From a bacterium (GTDB taxonomy: Bacteria; Electryoneota; RPQS01), in the NCBI GenBank assembly GCA_016721565.1, contig JADKHW010000020.1, positions 1 to 64,000 of the forward strand: DNA of 64,000 nt, given 5' to 3'. Positions within the stretch are counted from its first letter, which is position 1. Every line of letters begins with the position of its first letter. The translations under genes were made by a program, and so were the position numbers. Below, piece by piece: positions 48,257 through 56,674 of this stretch. The notes beneath the pieces were generated by a model that searched no databases, was not told where the DNA came from, and worked only from the letters and a program-made list of their open reading frames with translations.

Positions 48257-51001
48257 ATGAAACATGTGATTTTTGCAGCACTCGTATTAGGTATTTTTGT
48301 TGGAATAGTTTCAGCGGCGGTGATTTCGCCGAACTTTGATGCGGAACTCAGTCGGGTCGCAAAGGATGAGTTTGTTTCGGGAATCATCATTCTCGAAAGT
48401 CCGATTGACGTGCGGGAGTTGGATTTGTCGTTGCATGAGCGCGGCGCGAAACGAGCCGAGCGGTACAACGAGATTTACAATGCCCTGCGAGTTAACGCAC
48501 GGATGACACAGCCGAAATTCCAAGGCGAGCTTGAGGCGGGAAAAGAACTTGGTTTGGTGGAAGGATACACGGCTTACTGGATTGAAAACCTGTTTATTGT
48601 GAGCGCCAAAGCGGAGTTTTTTAACGCGCTGAGAAATCGCAGTGACATCATGGGACTGTCGGAGAACTTTGAAGCCGTTGCAATCGAGCCGATTCGCAGT
48701 GAAGATAGCGTGAGTGACGACGAGATATTTCGCAGACCTCGCAATCCTCTCGATGATGAATTTACGACGCCCGGTCAAGATGCCATTGGCGCGACACGGG
48801 TGAATCGTGAATTGGGAATAACCGGGCATGGCGTGCTGGTAGCAAATCTTGACACGGGCGTTGACGGCACTCATCCGGCTCTGGCGTCGCGCTGGAGAGG
48901 ATTGAGCGCGACTGCTTCGGCGGCTTGGCATGATTTGCTCAATCAGGTTCCGACAACCTTTCCGACCGATGGCAACTCGCATGGCACCCACGTCATGGGT
49001 ACGATTTGCGGTCGCGAAATTAGCGGCACAGATACGACAACCGTCGGTGGCGCGCCGGACGCGGAGTGGATTGCCTGCAACGCAATCAACCAAGGCGTCG
49101 GCAATGCATTTGACAACGACGTGATTAACGCCTACCAGTGGTTTGCCAATCCGGACGGAGACTCGACGACGCTGGATGACGTGCCGGATGTTGTGCAAAA
49201 TAGTTGGGGTGTGAATGGCGGACTTGGTTATGTTGAGTGCTGGGATTTATGGAATGCGACTATCGTGAATCTTGAAGCTCTTGGCTGTGTTGTGACATTC
49301 AGCGCCGGCAATGAGGGTCCAAATGCACAGACGATGCGCAGTCCGGCGATTCATGCGTTGAGCGAAGTGCAGATGTTCTCCGTTGGTGCAGCTCAAGTTT
49401 TAGACGGCGATACTCCACCCTTTGATATCGCGAGTTTCTCAAGTCGCGGCCCAAGCCCTTGTCAAGGGACTGCAATCAAGCCGGAAATCACGGCACCGGG
49501 AGTCAGTGTATTTTCGAGCGTGCCTGGCGGCGGCTACAGTGATGGATTCAGCGGAACCTCGATGGCAGGGCCTCATATCGCGGGCGTTGTGGCCTTAATG
49601 CGTGAGGCATGTCCGCAGTGTGACGCAATCACGATCAAAGAAGCGTTGCTTAGCACTGCAATTGATGAAGGCTATGGAAATGTCGGCAACGACAATACAT
49701 TTGGCTTTGGATTTGTCGATGCTTTTGCGGCTGTGCAGGCTGTGTTTAATCTTGGATTCGTACAGGGTGTTGTTACATCTGCAGGACAACCCATCGATAG
49801 CGTGACGGTGTCCGCAGAGGGCAGCACCCGCGTGGAAATGACAGATGCAACTGGAGCCTATCGCTTTCCGCTCAGTGCCGGAACGTACACGATTCGTTTC
49901 ACGAAGTTCGGATATCACCCCGTTACCGTTGCCGGTGTTGTTGTTGTAGAAAATGACACTACATTTCAAGATGTGTCCATGACCTTGTCACCTATGGCTA
50001 CTGTCTCAGGGCATGTTTTCGACGCAGACAACAATCCTCTCGCGGGAGCAACGGTCAAAGCGCTAGCAGTCCCGGTTGCTCCTGTCGCAACAGACATAGA
50101 CGGTTCCTACTCTCTCCCCCTGCCAACCGAACTCACATACACATTGCGCGCTTACGGCACTCGTGGGGCGGCACAATCAACTTTCGTATTGAACGCAGAC
50201 ACCACGATTGATTTCTACATGCCGAGCGAATTGTTCTGTTATGACTTCGAATCAGGAAATCAAGGCTGGACCATTGGAGCGGTAGGGGACAACGCAACGC
50301 TTGGCATTTGGAATCGAATGGATCCTGATCGTACCATAAACTTGGACAGCATTGTCTGTCAGCCGGACACGGATCACACGGCAAATGGAGTCAATTGTTT
50401 TGTGACCGACGGTCGCGCAGGCAATGGTGTCGGAGCGAACGACGTTGATGGCGGTCGCACGACTCTACTTTCACCGATTTGGGATCTCAGCGCCGAGAGC
50501 AATGCCGTGATTGAGCTATATACGTGGTTCACAAATGACAACGGCAACAATCCGGGGCAAGACTACTTTGATGTTGATGTTTCGAGTGACAGCGGCGCAA
50601 CGTGGCTGCCGATGTTGCACGAGAACGTTGATTGGGAAGAGTGGCGGCGAGAGACATTCGTGCTGGAAGATTATATTCCGCTAACCAACGCGGTCCGCGT
50701 TCGCGTAGCTGCGGACGATCAGCCGCTTGGGTCACTCGTAGAAGCGCTTGTGGACGATGTTTGTATCTTGACCTCGGGCATACTGCCGCCGGAGAATTTG
50801 ACGGTGCTGGTAGTTAGTAACGGGATGCAGTTATCATGGCTTCCTGTCATGGGCGCGTCAAGCTACACGATATGGCGCGGAACGCAATTCCCGCCGACAC
50901 TTGAGAATTCAGCAATTTTAACAACGGTGACGAGCACGTCATATATTGACTTGACGACGCTTGACACATTAGGATTCTACATTGTGACCGCGAATCGATA
51001 A
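48257..51001 (+). CDS. Secreted subtilisin-like serine protease (S8), paralogue
   Basis: A 914-residue intact protease with a signal peptide (MKHVIFAALVLGIFVGIVSA). Its propeptide is closely similar to that of the subtilase at 24374-26946; both have a GYTAYWI(E/D)NL segment. The catalytic residues are in ANLDTGVDGTHPAL (near 200), NSHGTHVMGTICG (near 241) and GFSGTSMAGPHIAG (near 434). Two carboxypeptidase-regulatory-like domains follow (QGVVTSAGQPIDSVTVSAEG and SGHVFDADNNPLAGATVKAL), then a MAM-like lectin domain and an FN3-like end (LGFYIVTANR). It has no type IX sorting motif. It is the fourth gene of the operon, and the peptides it makes suit its M14 and M3 neighbours. Confidence 0.92.
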   Translation: MKHVIFAALVLGIFVGIVSAAVISPNFDAELSRVAKDEFVSGIIILESPIDVRELDLSLHERGAKRAERYNEIYNALRVNARMTQPKFQGELEAGKELGLVEGYTAYWIENLFIVSAKAEFFNALRNRSDIMGLSENFEAVAIEPIRSEDSVSDDEIFRRPRNPLDDEFTTPGQDAIGATRVNRELGITGHGVLVANLDTGVDGTHPALASRWRGLSATASAAWHDLLNQVPTTFPTDGNSHGTHVMGTICGREISGTDTTTVGGAPDAEWIACNAINQGVGNAFDNDVINAYQWFANPDGDSTTLDDVPDVVQNSWGVNGGLGYVECWDLWNATIVNLEALGCVVTFSAGNEGPNAQTMRSPAIHALSEVQMFSVGAAQVLDGDTPPFDIASFSSRGPSPCQGTAIKPEITAPGVSVFSSVPGGGYSDGFSGTSMAGPHIAGVVALMREACPQCDAITIKEALLSTAIDEGYGNVGNDNTFGFGFVDAFAAVQAVFNLGFVQGVVTSAGQPIDSVTVSAEGSTRVEMTDATGAYRFPLSAGTYTIRFTKFGYHPVTVAGVVVVENDTTFQDVSMTLSPMATVSGHVFDADNNPLAGATVKALAVPVAPVATDIDGSYSLPLPTELTYTLRAYGTRGAAQSTFVLNADTTIDFYMPSELFCYDFESGNQGWTIGAVGDNATLGIWNRMDPDRTINLDSIVCQPDTDHTANGVNCFVTDGRAGNGVGANDVDGGRTTLLSPIWDLSAESNAVIELYTWFTNDNGNNPGQDYFDVDVSSDSGATWLPMLHENVDWEEWRRETFVLEDYIPLTNAVRVRVAADDQPLGSLVEALVDDVCILTSGILPPENLTVLVVSNGMQLSWLPVMGASSYTIWRGTQFPPTLENSAILTTVTSTSYIDLTTLDTLGFYIVTANR

Positions 51002-51031
51002 GCGGTCAATATTTCAGGAGACAATTTCGGG

Positions 51032-52783
51032 ATGATTACGATTGAAAATCGCGTGGCGGAGCTGAAGCGTCCGTCAACGGAATTCCCACGCAATTTTTTG
51101 GCATCGGGGTTGACGCTGTCTAATTGGGACGACGTCGCACCGTATTATCAGGATTTGGAAGAGCGACAGGTAGAGAGTGCGGCGCAGCTTGAGAATTGGA
51201 TTGCCGATTCAAGTGAGTTGTCCGCATTTTTGGCCGAGGAATCCTCCCGCAGGTATATTGCGATGACGTGCTCGACAGATAACGAACAGGCTGAAAAGGC
51301 CTACATGGTGTTCGTTGAAGAGATTGCACCGCGCATGAAGGAGGCTCAAGATCGCTTGAACCGCAAACTCGTCGCAAATTCTTGGGCCTCAACACTAGGG
51401 CCACGTTACGAAGTTTTCATGCGGTCGTGCTTGAACTCGGTAGATTTATTTCGCGAAGAAAATGTCGCGATTGAAACTGAGCTTGAGCGGCTGTCGCAGC
51501 AATACCAAAAATTGTTCGGTGCGATGACGGTGCAATGGCAGGGAGCCGAGATTACGATTCCGCGCGCGTTGGCAAAGCTTGAAGAGACGGATCGCTCGGT
51601 GCGTCAAGCCGCTTACAAGCTTGTGGCAGAGCGCCGTCTGAAAGATCGCGATGAACTTGAAGACATTTTTGATCAGATGCTCGTAAGGCGCCATCAGATT
51701 GCGCTGAATGCGGGGTTTGAGAACTACCGCGATTTCAAGTTTAGGGAGTACGAGCGATTTGATTATACTCCTTCAGAGTGCGAAGCCTACCATAAGGCAG
51801 TCGCTGATCTCGTCGTGCCTGTGCTTCGCGAAGCATCGCGCGCGCGCAAGGAAGCGCTGGGGGTAGAGCAGCTTCGCCCGTGGGATTTGGAGTGCGATCC
51901 GCATGGCCGGGAGCCGTTGCATCCGTTCGGAACGGCAGACGAGTTGATTCGTGCCTGCTCACAAGTCTTTCATCGTGTCGATCGGGAATTGGGCGAGCAG
52001 TTTGACAAGATGAACGAACTCGGCTTGCTCGATTTGTCGAGCCGCAAAGGCAAAGCGCCGGGCGGCTACCAGAGCGATTTGGCCGAAGTGCGTTTGCCAT
52101 TTATTTTTATGAATGCCGTCGGAACAAACGACGACGTGTTCACACTCTTGCATGAAGGCGGACACGCTTTTCACGCGTTTGCGGTGAGGGATGAAGAATT
52201 GTATGCTTATCGACATGCACCGATGGAGTTTTCCGAAGTGGCCTCGATGAGCATGGAACTTCTGGCGATGCCCGAATTAAACGAGTTTTACAGCCAAGCA
52301 GATCAGGCTCGCACGATTCGCACAGAGATGGAAGGCAAGCTTGCTCTGTTGTGCTGGATTGCGACGATTGACGCGTTCCAGCATTGGATCTATACTCATC
52401 CTGGGCACACACGCGAACAACGTCGAGATTATTGGCGGAGTTTGGTCGAGAAGTTCGGAGCTGGAGCTGATCACACTGGATTTGAAGAGGCGCGGGATTA
52501 CAGATGGCACGCACAGCTGCATCTGTTTGAAGTGCCGTTTTACTATATCGAGTACGGCATTGCACAGCTTGGTGCATTTCAGATTTGGAGCCGCTCACGC
52601 AAGGACTCAGCCGAGGCGCTGCGCGGGTACAAGCATGGTTTGTCGCTCGGCGGATCTCGTCCATTGCCGAAATTGTTCTCTGCGGCGGGAATCAAATTTG
52701 ATTTCACGGCTGAAATGATTGCACCGCTGATGCAGGAAGTTCGTGAGGAGATGGCGAGGCAAGCGAAACTCGAAACTCGGTAA
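51032..52783 (+). CDS. M3-family oligoendopeptidase
   Basis: A 583-residue cytoplasmic metallopeptidase with no signal peptide. The zinc site is LLHEGGHAFHAFAV, and the third ligand lies downstream near MEFSEVASMSMELLAMPEL. The helical N-terminal part (residues 1-190) and the C-terminal GLSLGGSRPLPKLF are typical of PepF/thimet-like M3 enzymes, which cut short peptides after uptake. AGGAG lies upstream of the ATG. It closes an operon that begins with secreted proteases, consistent with use of external protein as food. A terminator follows 20 bases after the stop. Confidence 0.93.
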   Translation: MITIENRVAELKRPSTEFPRNFLASGLTLSNWDDVAPYYQDLEERQVESAAQLENWIADSSELSAFLAEESSRRYIAMTCSTDNEQAEKAYMVFVEEIAPRMKEAQDRLNRKLVANSWASTLGPRYEVFMRSCLNSVDLFREENVAIETELERLSQQYQKLFGAMTVQWQGAEITIPRALAKLEETDRSVRQAAYKLVAERRLKDRDELEDIFDQMLVRRHQIALNAGFENYRDFKFREYERFDYTPSECEAYHKAVADLVVPVLREASRARKEALGVEQLRPWDLECDPHGREPLHPFGTADELIRACSQVFHRVDRELGEQFDKMNELGLLDLSSRKGKAPGGYQSDLAEVRLPFIFMNAVGTNDDVFTLLHEGGHAFHAFAVRDEELYAYRHAPMEFSEVASMSMELLAMPELNEFYSQADQARTIRTEMEGKLALLCWIATIDAFQHWIYTHPGHTREQRRDYWRSLVEKFGAGADHTGFEEARDYRWHAQLHLFEVPFYYIEYGIAQLGAFQIWSRSRKDSAEALRGYKHGLSLGGSRPLPKLFSAAGIKFDFTAEMIAPLMQEVREEMARQAKLETR

Positions 52784-52801
52784 GCAACCTCTATTGATAA
52801 A

Positions 52802-52837
52802 ATGAAAATAGCCCACGTTGAGTGGGCTATTTTCATT
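52802..52837. terminator. Bidirectional terminator
   Basis: ATGAAAATAGCCCAC GTTGA GTGGGCTATTTTCAT, a 15-bp stem with A and T flanks between convergent genes. Confidence 0.88.
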
Positions 52838-52855
52838 GAGGATAGTGTGAGGAAG

Positions 52856-53830
52856 CTAAGCTGCTTTCATGCCGCTCCACCACGCCGCATAGCCGCGCAA
52901 GCCCTCAATCAGCGGGACTTGGGGTCTGAAGCCTAATGACGTGATCCTATTCGCATCGAAGTGTTGGTGAGTAGCTTCGATGAAAGTCGGCGAAGCGCAA
53001 CTGCCCATATTCGGCAGTTCGAGAATTGAGCACAGATGAGTGTTTAGTTCACCCATCGTCATGCTGTGGCCAGATGCGATATTGTATATGGCCTCGGTTG
53101 GATTGCTCAAAACTAATTTCACCGCTTGCAAAACGTCGGCGGCATGAATGATGTCGCGGGTCGCATTGGGTTCAAAGTGGTATTTGATGTTTGTGCCTTG
53201 CGGGCCGAGCAAATTGAACAACAGGTCGTGCACGGGGTTGGTCCCTACTGCAGGACCATAGGTTGACGCGATGCGCAGGATAGTTGCTTTCAGATCATAG
53301 CAGCGTTCAAAATCTTGCAGGATTTCTTCAGCCATCGCGAAGTAGCGGCCATTCATGGAGACAGGATCAAGTGCGGCGGATTCATTCATTGCAACAGCGC
53401 ATTCACCATAGACATCTGTTGAGGACATCAACACGACCCGAGTGCTGGCAGAATTGCGACGGACAACATCACAGAGCACAGCGGTCTTTTCAACAATGCG
53501 ATTAAAAGCTGCCAGCGGAGCTTGCGCAGACGAATCGCGCGAAGATTCCGTCGATGCATGCAGAATAATGTCCGGAGCAAGGGTACCAATCATCTCTGCA
53601 AAACGTGGATCGGCGAAACTGTGCTGGACAGCCGGAAAGTTTGATTTCAGAGCAAGGTACGTATCCAGAGAAACGGCTTGCACGGAAACTTGCGCACCCG
53701 CATCGAGCAGACCGTAGGCCAGAAAGCGAGCCAGCGAGTTCTCTGCTCCGGTGATGAGTATTTTACTGTTAAGGCTATTGCTTGCAGATACAGTGTTCGC
53801 AACGGGCTTGTTTGACTTAAAGGAGATCAT
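52856..53830 (-). CDS. NAD-dependent epimerase/dehydratase-like protein, altered active site
   Basis: A 324-residue extended short-chain dehydrogenase fold. KILITGAENSLARFL stands where GxxGxxG is expected, so the last glycines are changed. RVVLMSSTDVYGECAV provides the Ser. The Tyr block reads GRYFAMAEEIL, so the lysine of YxxxK is replaced by alanine. NATRDIIHAADVLQAVKLVL and the C-terminal half are normal. The missing Lys suggests a changed mechanism or a binding rather than epimerase role; the frame is clean, so this is not an assembly artefact of the usual kind. It starts ten bases after the cytidylyltransferase gene, and the pair may build a CMP-activated sugar. Confidence 0.78.
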   Translation of the reverse strand: MISFKSNKPVANTVSASNSLNSKILITGAENSLARFLAYGLLDAGAQVSVQAVSLDTYLALKSNFPAVQHSFADPRFAEMIGTLAPDIILHASTESSRDSSAQAPLAAFNRIVEKTAVLCDVVRRNSASTRVVLMSSTDVYGECAVAMNESAALDPVSMNGRYFAMAEEILQDFERCYDLKATILRIASTYGPAVGTNPVHDLLFNLLGPQGTNIKYHFEPNATRDIIHAADVLQAVKLVLSNPTEAIYNIASGHSMTMGELNTHLCSILELPNMGSCASPTFIEATHQHFDANRITSLGFRPQVPLIEGLRGYAAWWSGMKAA

Positions 53831-53839
53831 TGCTCTTCC

Positions 53840-54583
53840 TTAGGATGACTCTCTGGTGTGCCAGTAGGAGTTTGGAATCGGTTCGGCGGGCGAATAGTCG
53901 TCGGCAATGGTTTCCCATACGGCGAGCGCCTCATGCCAACTGAATGTATTGTTGCCGAGTTTTTCAAAAATTGCACGCACACGATCGAGATCGGGCAAGG
54001 TCAGGACTTGCCACGGCACATGCGACAAATCATGAGTGTGTGAAACGCTGGCCGTATTAAACAAATCCACACGACGAATCAAGAATGATTCAAGATGCTG
54101 GCGTGGGCCGGGGTGTGAATCCTCGTGCCACGCCCTGCGCAGGGTTTCAATGCGAATGGCATCGATTTCGAGTCCTTCGGGATACGAGTGCTTGGGCAAG
54201 CGGTTGGTGCACCAATCTGCATCTTTGCTCTCAAGAAGTTTTTCAACAACTTGGTCAACCAATTGTCCATCGATCAATGGACAGCTTGCGCGCAAAGGAA
54301 CAATGATGTCTGCGCCGTAAGCAATAGCCGTACGGTACACGCGGTCGAGGAGGTCATATTCGGATCCGCGGAAACAATAGTATCCGCTGGAAAGACAGAG
54401 GGACTCAATCGAGTCGTCGGCTTTGTTATCGGGCAAGGCCACCACGAGGTCGTTCAACCGGGTAGAATGCGACGCTCGGGCAAGAACTTTCAGCAGCATC
54501 GGCTCGCCAGCCAGTTCGCGAAGGACTTTACCGGGCAGACGCTCGGAACCTCGTCTGGCTACCACAATTCCTAAAATTTTCAT
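53840..54583 (-). CDS. Cytidylyltransferase, SpsF/NeuA-like
   Basis: A 247-residue nucleotidyltransferase with the CTP-binding start GIVVARRGSERLPGKVL and the signature PLRASCPLIDGQLVDQVVEK. This matches the CTP_transf_3 family (SpsF of spore-coat polysaccharide, and CMP-sugar synthetases). It would activate an acidic or amino sugar with CTP for a surface glycan. It is the first gene of a two-gene operon with the epimerase-like protein. It is divergent from the RNA methyltransferase gene, with only 68 bases between their starts. Confidence 0.85.
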   Translation of the reverse strand: MKILGIVVARRGSERLPGKVLRELAGEPMLLKVLARASHSTRLNDLVVALPDNKADDSIESLCLSSGYYCFRGSEYDLLDRVYRTAIAYGADIIVPLRASCPLIDGQLVDQVVEKLLESKDADWCTNRLPKHSYPEGLEIDAIRIETLRRAWHEDSHPGPRQHLESFLIRRVDLFNTASVSHTHDLSHVPWQVLTLPDLDRVRAIFEKLGNNTFSWHEALAVWETIADDYSPAEPIPNSYWHTRESS

Positions 54584-54651
54584 AACTTATCGGATGTGTT
54601 ACATCGAAATGACCGCAATGGAAAGGATGAGGCCAGCGGCCTCAGAGACCA

Positions 54652-56016
54652 ATGATTGAAGATTCGGAGCAAGAATCGCTCCAGCATAGCTTTAAGTCCG
54701 GAGCAAGACAGGTCGGAGAGGTTACGGCTCTCTCCAGCGATGGCCGCGGGATCGTCAAGAGCCGTGGGCAGGTGTTTTTTGCGGAGCGGGTGGTGACAGG
54801 TGACCGAGTGGCCTTTACACCAGATACGGAGAGCAACCCGATGGTCGCGGTGAACCCAAAAGTACTAAAGCTCTCAGCGTTTCACTGCGAGCACCCCTGC
54901 CGACACGCCAAGGAGTGCCCTGCCTCTGAATGGGGAATCGTCACTTATGACTGCCAGCTTACTGAAAAGACCGAGCTGGTCAGGCGGGTGCTACGAGGGG
55001 CGGTTGACGGAGAATTAGTCGCCGACATCTGGCCAAGCCCGCAACAGTGGGGCTACCGGAACCGTCTAACCTTACAGGTCCGGATGCGCGAGCATGGGGG
55101 TGCCGAGCTTGGCTATGCTACTGGAGCACGAGGGGCAGGGTTTTCCCCGATCAAAAAGTGCCTACTCGCAATTGAGCCAGTGGCCTCAGCGGTGGGTCAT
55201 GCAGGTTGGATTCTGCGGGACTTGCGCGAATTAACTGTAGAGATATTGCCTGACCGGATGATGTTCTTTGACACCTCTGAAGGGCCGGGCGCGATGGCCA
55301 TTTTTAAGGGCCGACCAGTCGAGACGGATGTTCAACATTTCTTAGAACTTGCAAAGAAAATAGAACTTCCAGGCGGAATTTGGGGCGCAAGTTCGAATCA
55401 GGTGGGAATTGTGGGAGAGCGAGGCACGTTTTGGAGAGAAGAGGAGTGCCGAGCCATGCAGGTCGATTGGTTGGGGCACAAATTGGAAGCACATCCAGCA
55501 GGCTTTGCTCAGGTGAACGAAGAGGCATTTGCAGAAGTCCTGAGCTATCTCAAGTCACTTCGTGATGACTTCGCGGCAAGAACCGTATGGGATCTTTATG
55601 GCGGCTATGGCGCGCTTGGCTTTGCAGCTGCGCGTGACGGAAGTCGAGTGCATGTGGTAGAGCAGAGCGGTTTGGTCGAAAGTACATTTGCTCAGCTTGC
55701 TAAACTCCGTCCCAATGTGGAAGCAGAATTGCAGCAAGGTGAAGCGGCACGAGTTGTGCCGAAACTTGCCCGCAAGATTTCCGAAGACGATTTAGTGATA
55801 TTGGACCCGCCTAAGAGCGGTTGCCATCCGGAAGTGCTGGCTGCCTTAATGGAATCCAAACTGCATCGAATTGCGTATCTAAGTTGTAACCCCGCCAGAC
55901 TGAGCCGCGATCTGAAAATCTTGGCTGAGCAGGGATTTCAGGCGAAAATGGTACAGCCTATGGATTTTTTCCCGCAAACTCCCGAAATTGAGGTACTTGC
56001 GATTGCAGAACGATGA
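54652..56016 (+). CDS. RlmD/TrmA-type RNA (uracil-5)-methyltransferase
   Basis: A 454-residue enzyme. It has an N-terminal TRAM domain (VGEVTALSSDGRGIVKSRGQ), an iron-sulfur Cys set (FHCEHPCRHAKECP and a distal YDCQ) and the methyltransferase core VWDLYGGYGALGFAAARDG. ILDPPKSGCHPEV follows, then the catalytic Cys in YLSCNPARLSRDL and a catalytic Glu in DFFPQTPEIEVLA. These are the marks of the RumA/RlmD class, which methylates a specific uridine in 23S rRNA using S-adenosylmethionine. RlmD, RlmC or TrmA cannot be told apart with certainty; the TRAM domain and four-cysteine cluster favour RlmD-like. Monocistronic on the plus strand. Confidence 0.88.
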   Translation: MIEDSEQESLQHSFKSGARQVGEVTALSSDGRGIVKSRGQVFFAERVVTGDRVAFTPDTESNPMVAVNPKVLKLSAFHCEHPCRHAKECPASEWGIVTYDCQLTEKTELVRRVLRGAVDGELVADIWPSPQQWGYRNRLTLQVRMREHGGAELGYATGARGAGFSPIKKCLLAIEPVASAVGHAGWILRDLRELTVEILPDRMMFFDTSEGPGAMAIFKGRPVETDVQHFLELAKKIELPGGIWGASSNQVGIVGERGTFWREEECRAMQVDWLGHKLEAHPAGFAQVNEEAFAEVLSYLKSLRDDFAARTVWDLYGGYGALGFAAARDGSRVHVVEQSGLVESTFAQLAKLRPNVEAELQQGEAARVVPKLARKISEDDLVILDPPKSGCHPEVLAALMESKLHRIAYLSCNPARLSRDLKILAEQGFQAKMVQPMDFFPQTPEIEVLAIAER

Positions 56017-56095
56017 AGATGTGTTGAATTATTGATGAAAAGTGGCTATTCTATGTAATAGTGTGGCAGGTCGAAGCATGAACAAGGAGAATACT

Positions 56096-56647
56096 ATGAA
56101 GAAGACTGTTTTATTGCTTGCTGTCTTGGCGCTCATATCGGGGAATTCCGCGATTGCTAAGACGAACATCGGATTAAAAGGGATCGGGCCTCGCGCCGGC
56201 TTCGTAGATCCGGATCATAGGGATGGCGCAATTACTTTAGGCGCCGTCGCGGATATGGGAACTTGGACGAGAGAACCTTCCGTGGGAAATGGCTCTGACA
56301 TGGTGGAGAGCGGATGAAGCTGATGAAGCTGAAGATGGGGAGTTTACGAATGGAGCTTCACGGATATCGCCTACCGCAATTCTGTGTATTACACGTTCGA
56401 AGTTGGGAAGAACTTATACGTCTATCCCGGCGCGGGCCTCGCGGTCCACTTCTTGAACTCGAGTGTTGAAGGGCCGGGGAATTACGATGCTGACGAGTCC
56501 GATACAGAAATCGCACTCATGATTCTCGGAGGTTTCCAATTCCCGATTGCGAATAGATGGCGCGGACAAACGGAACTGCAACTTGATTTCGGCGATGCCG
56601 AACAGACCAATGTGCAGATTGATTTCATTTACGATTTGGGCAAATAG
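56096..56647 (+). CDS. Small outer-membrane beta-barrel protein (two frameshifts)
   Basis: AAGGAG precedes ATG at 56096. The signal peptide MKKTVLLLAVLALISGNSAI is cut near AKT. The mature part reads KGIGPRAGFVDPD, then alternating strands: GAITLGAVADMGTW, WEMALTWWRADEADEAEDGE, EWSFTDIAYRNSVYYTFEVG, LYVYPGAGLAVHFLN and VQIDFIYDLGK to the end. That is a porin-like eight- to ten-strand barrel of about 185 residues, as in OmpA-like or opacity-type proteins. The frame slips near 56270 and near 56340, with barrel pattern on both sides, so indels are more likely than decay. Its function is unknown. The next gene starts 28 bases after its stop. Confidence 0.65.
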
Positions 56648-56674
56648 ATTTTGTACATGTGATTGGAGGAGCGA

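Noticed and set aside
48311..49198. Long open frame antisense to the second subtilase
   Set aside because: Same reason: it is a shadow of a GC-biased coding strand, similar in kind to that opposite the first subtilase.
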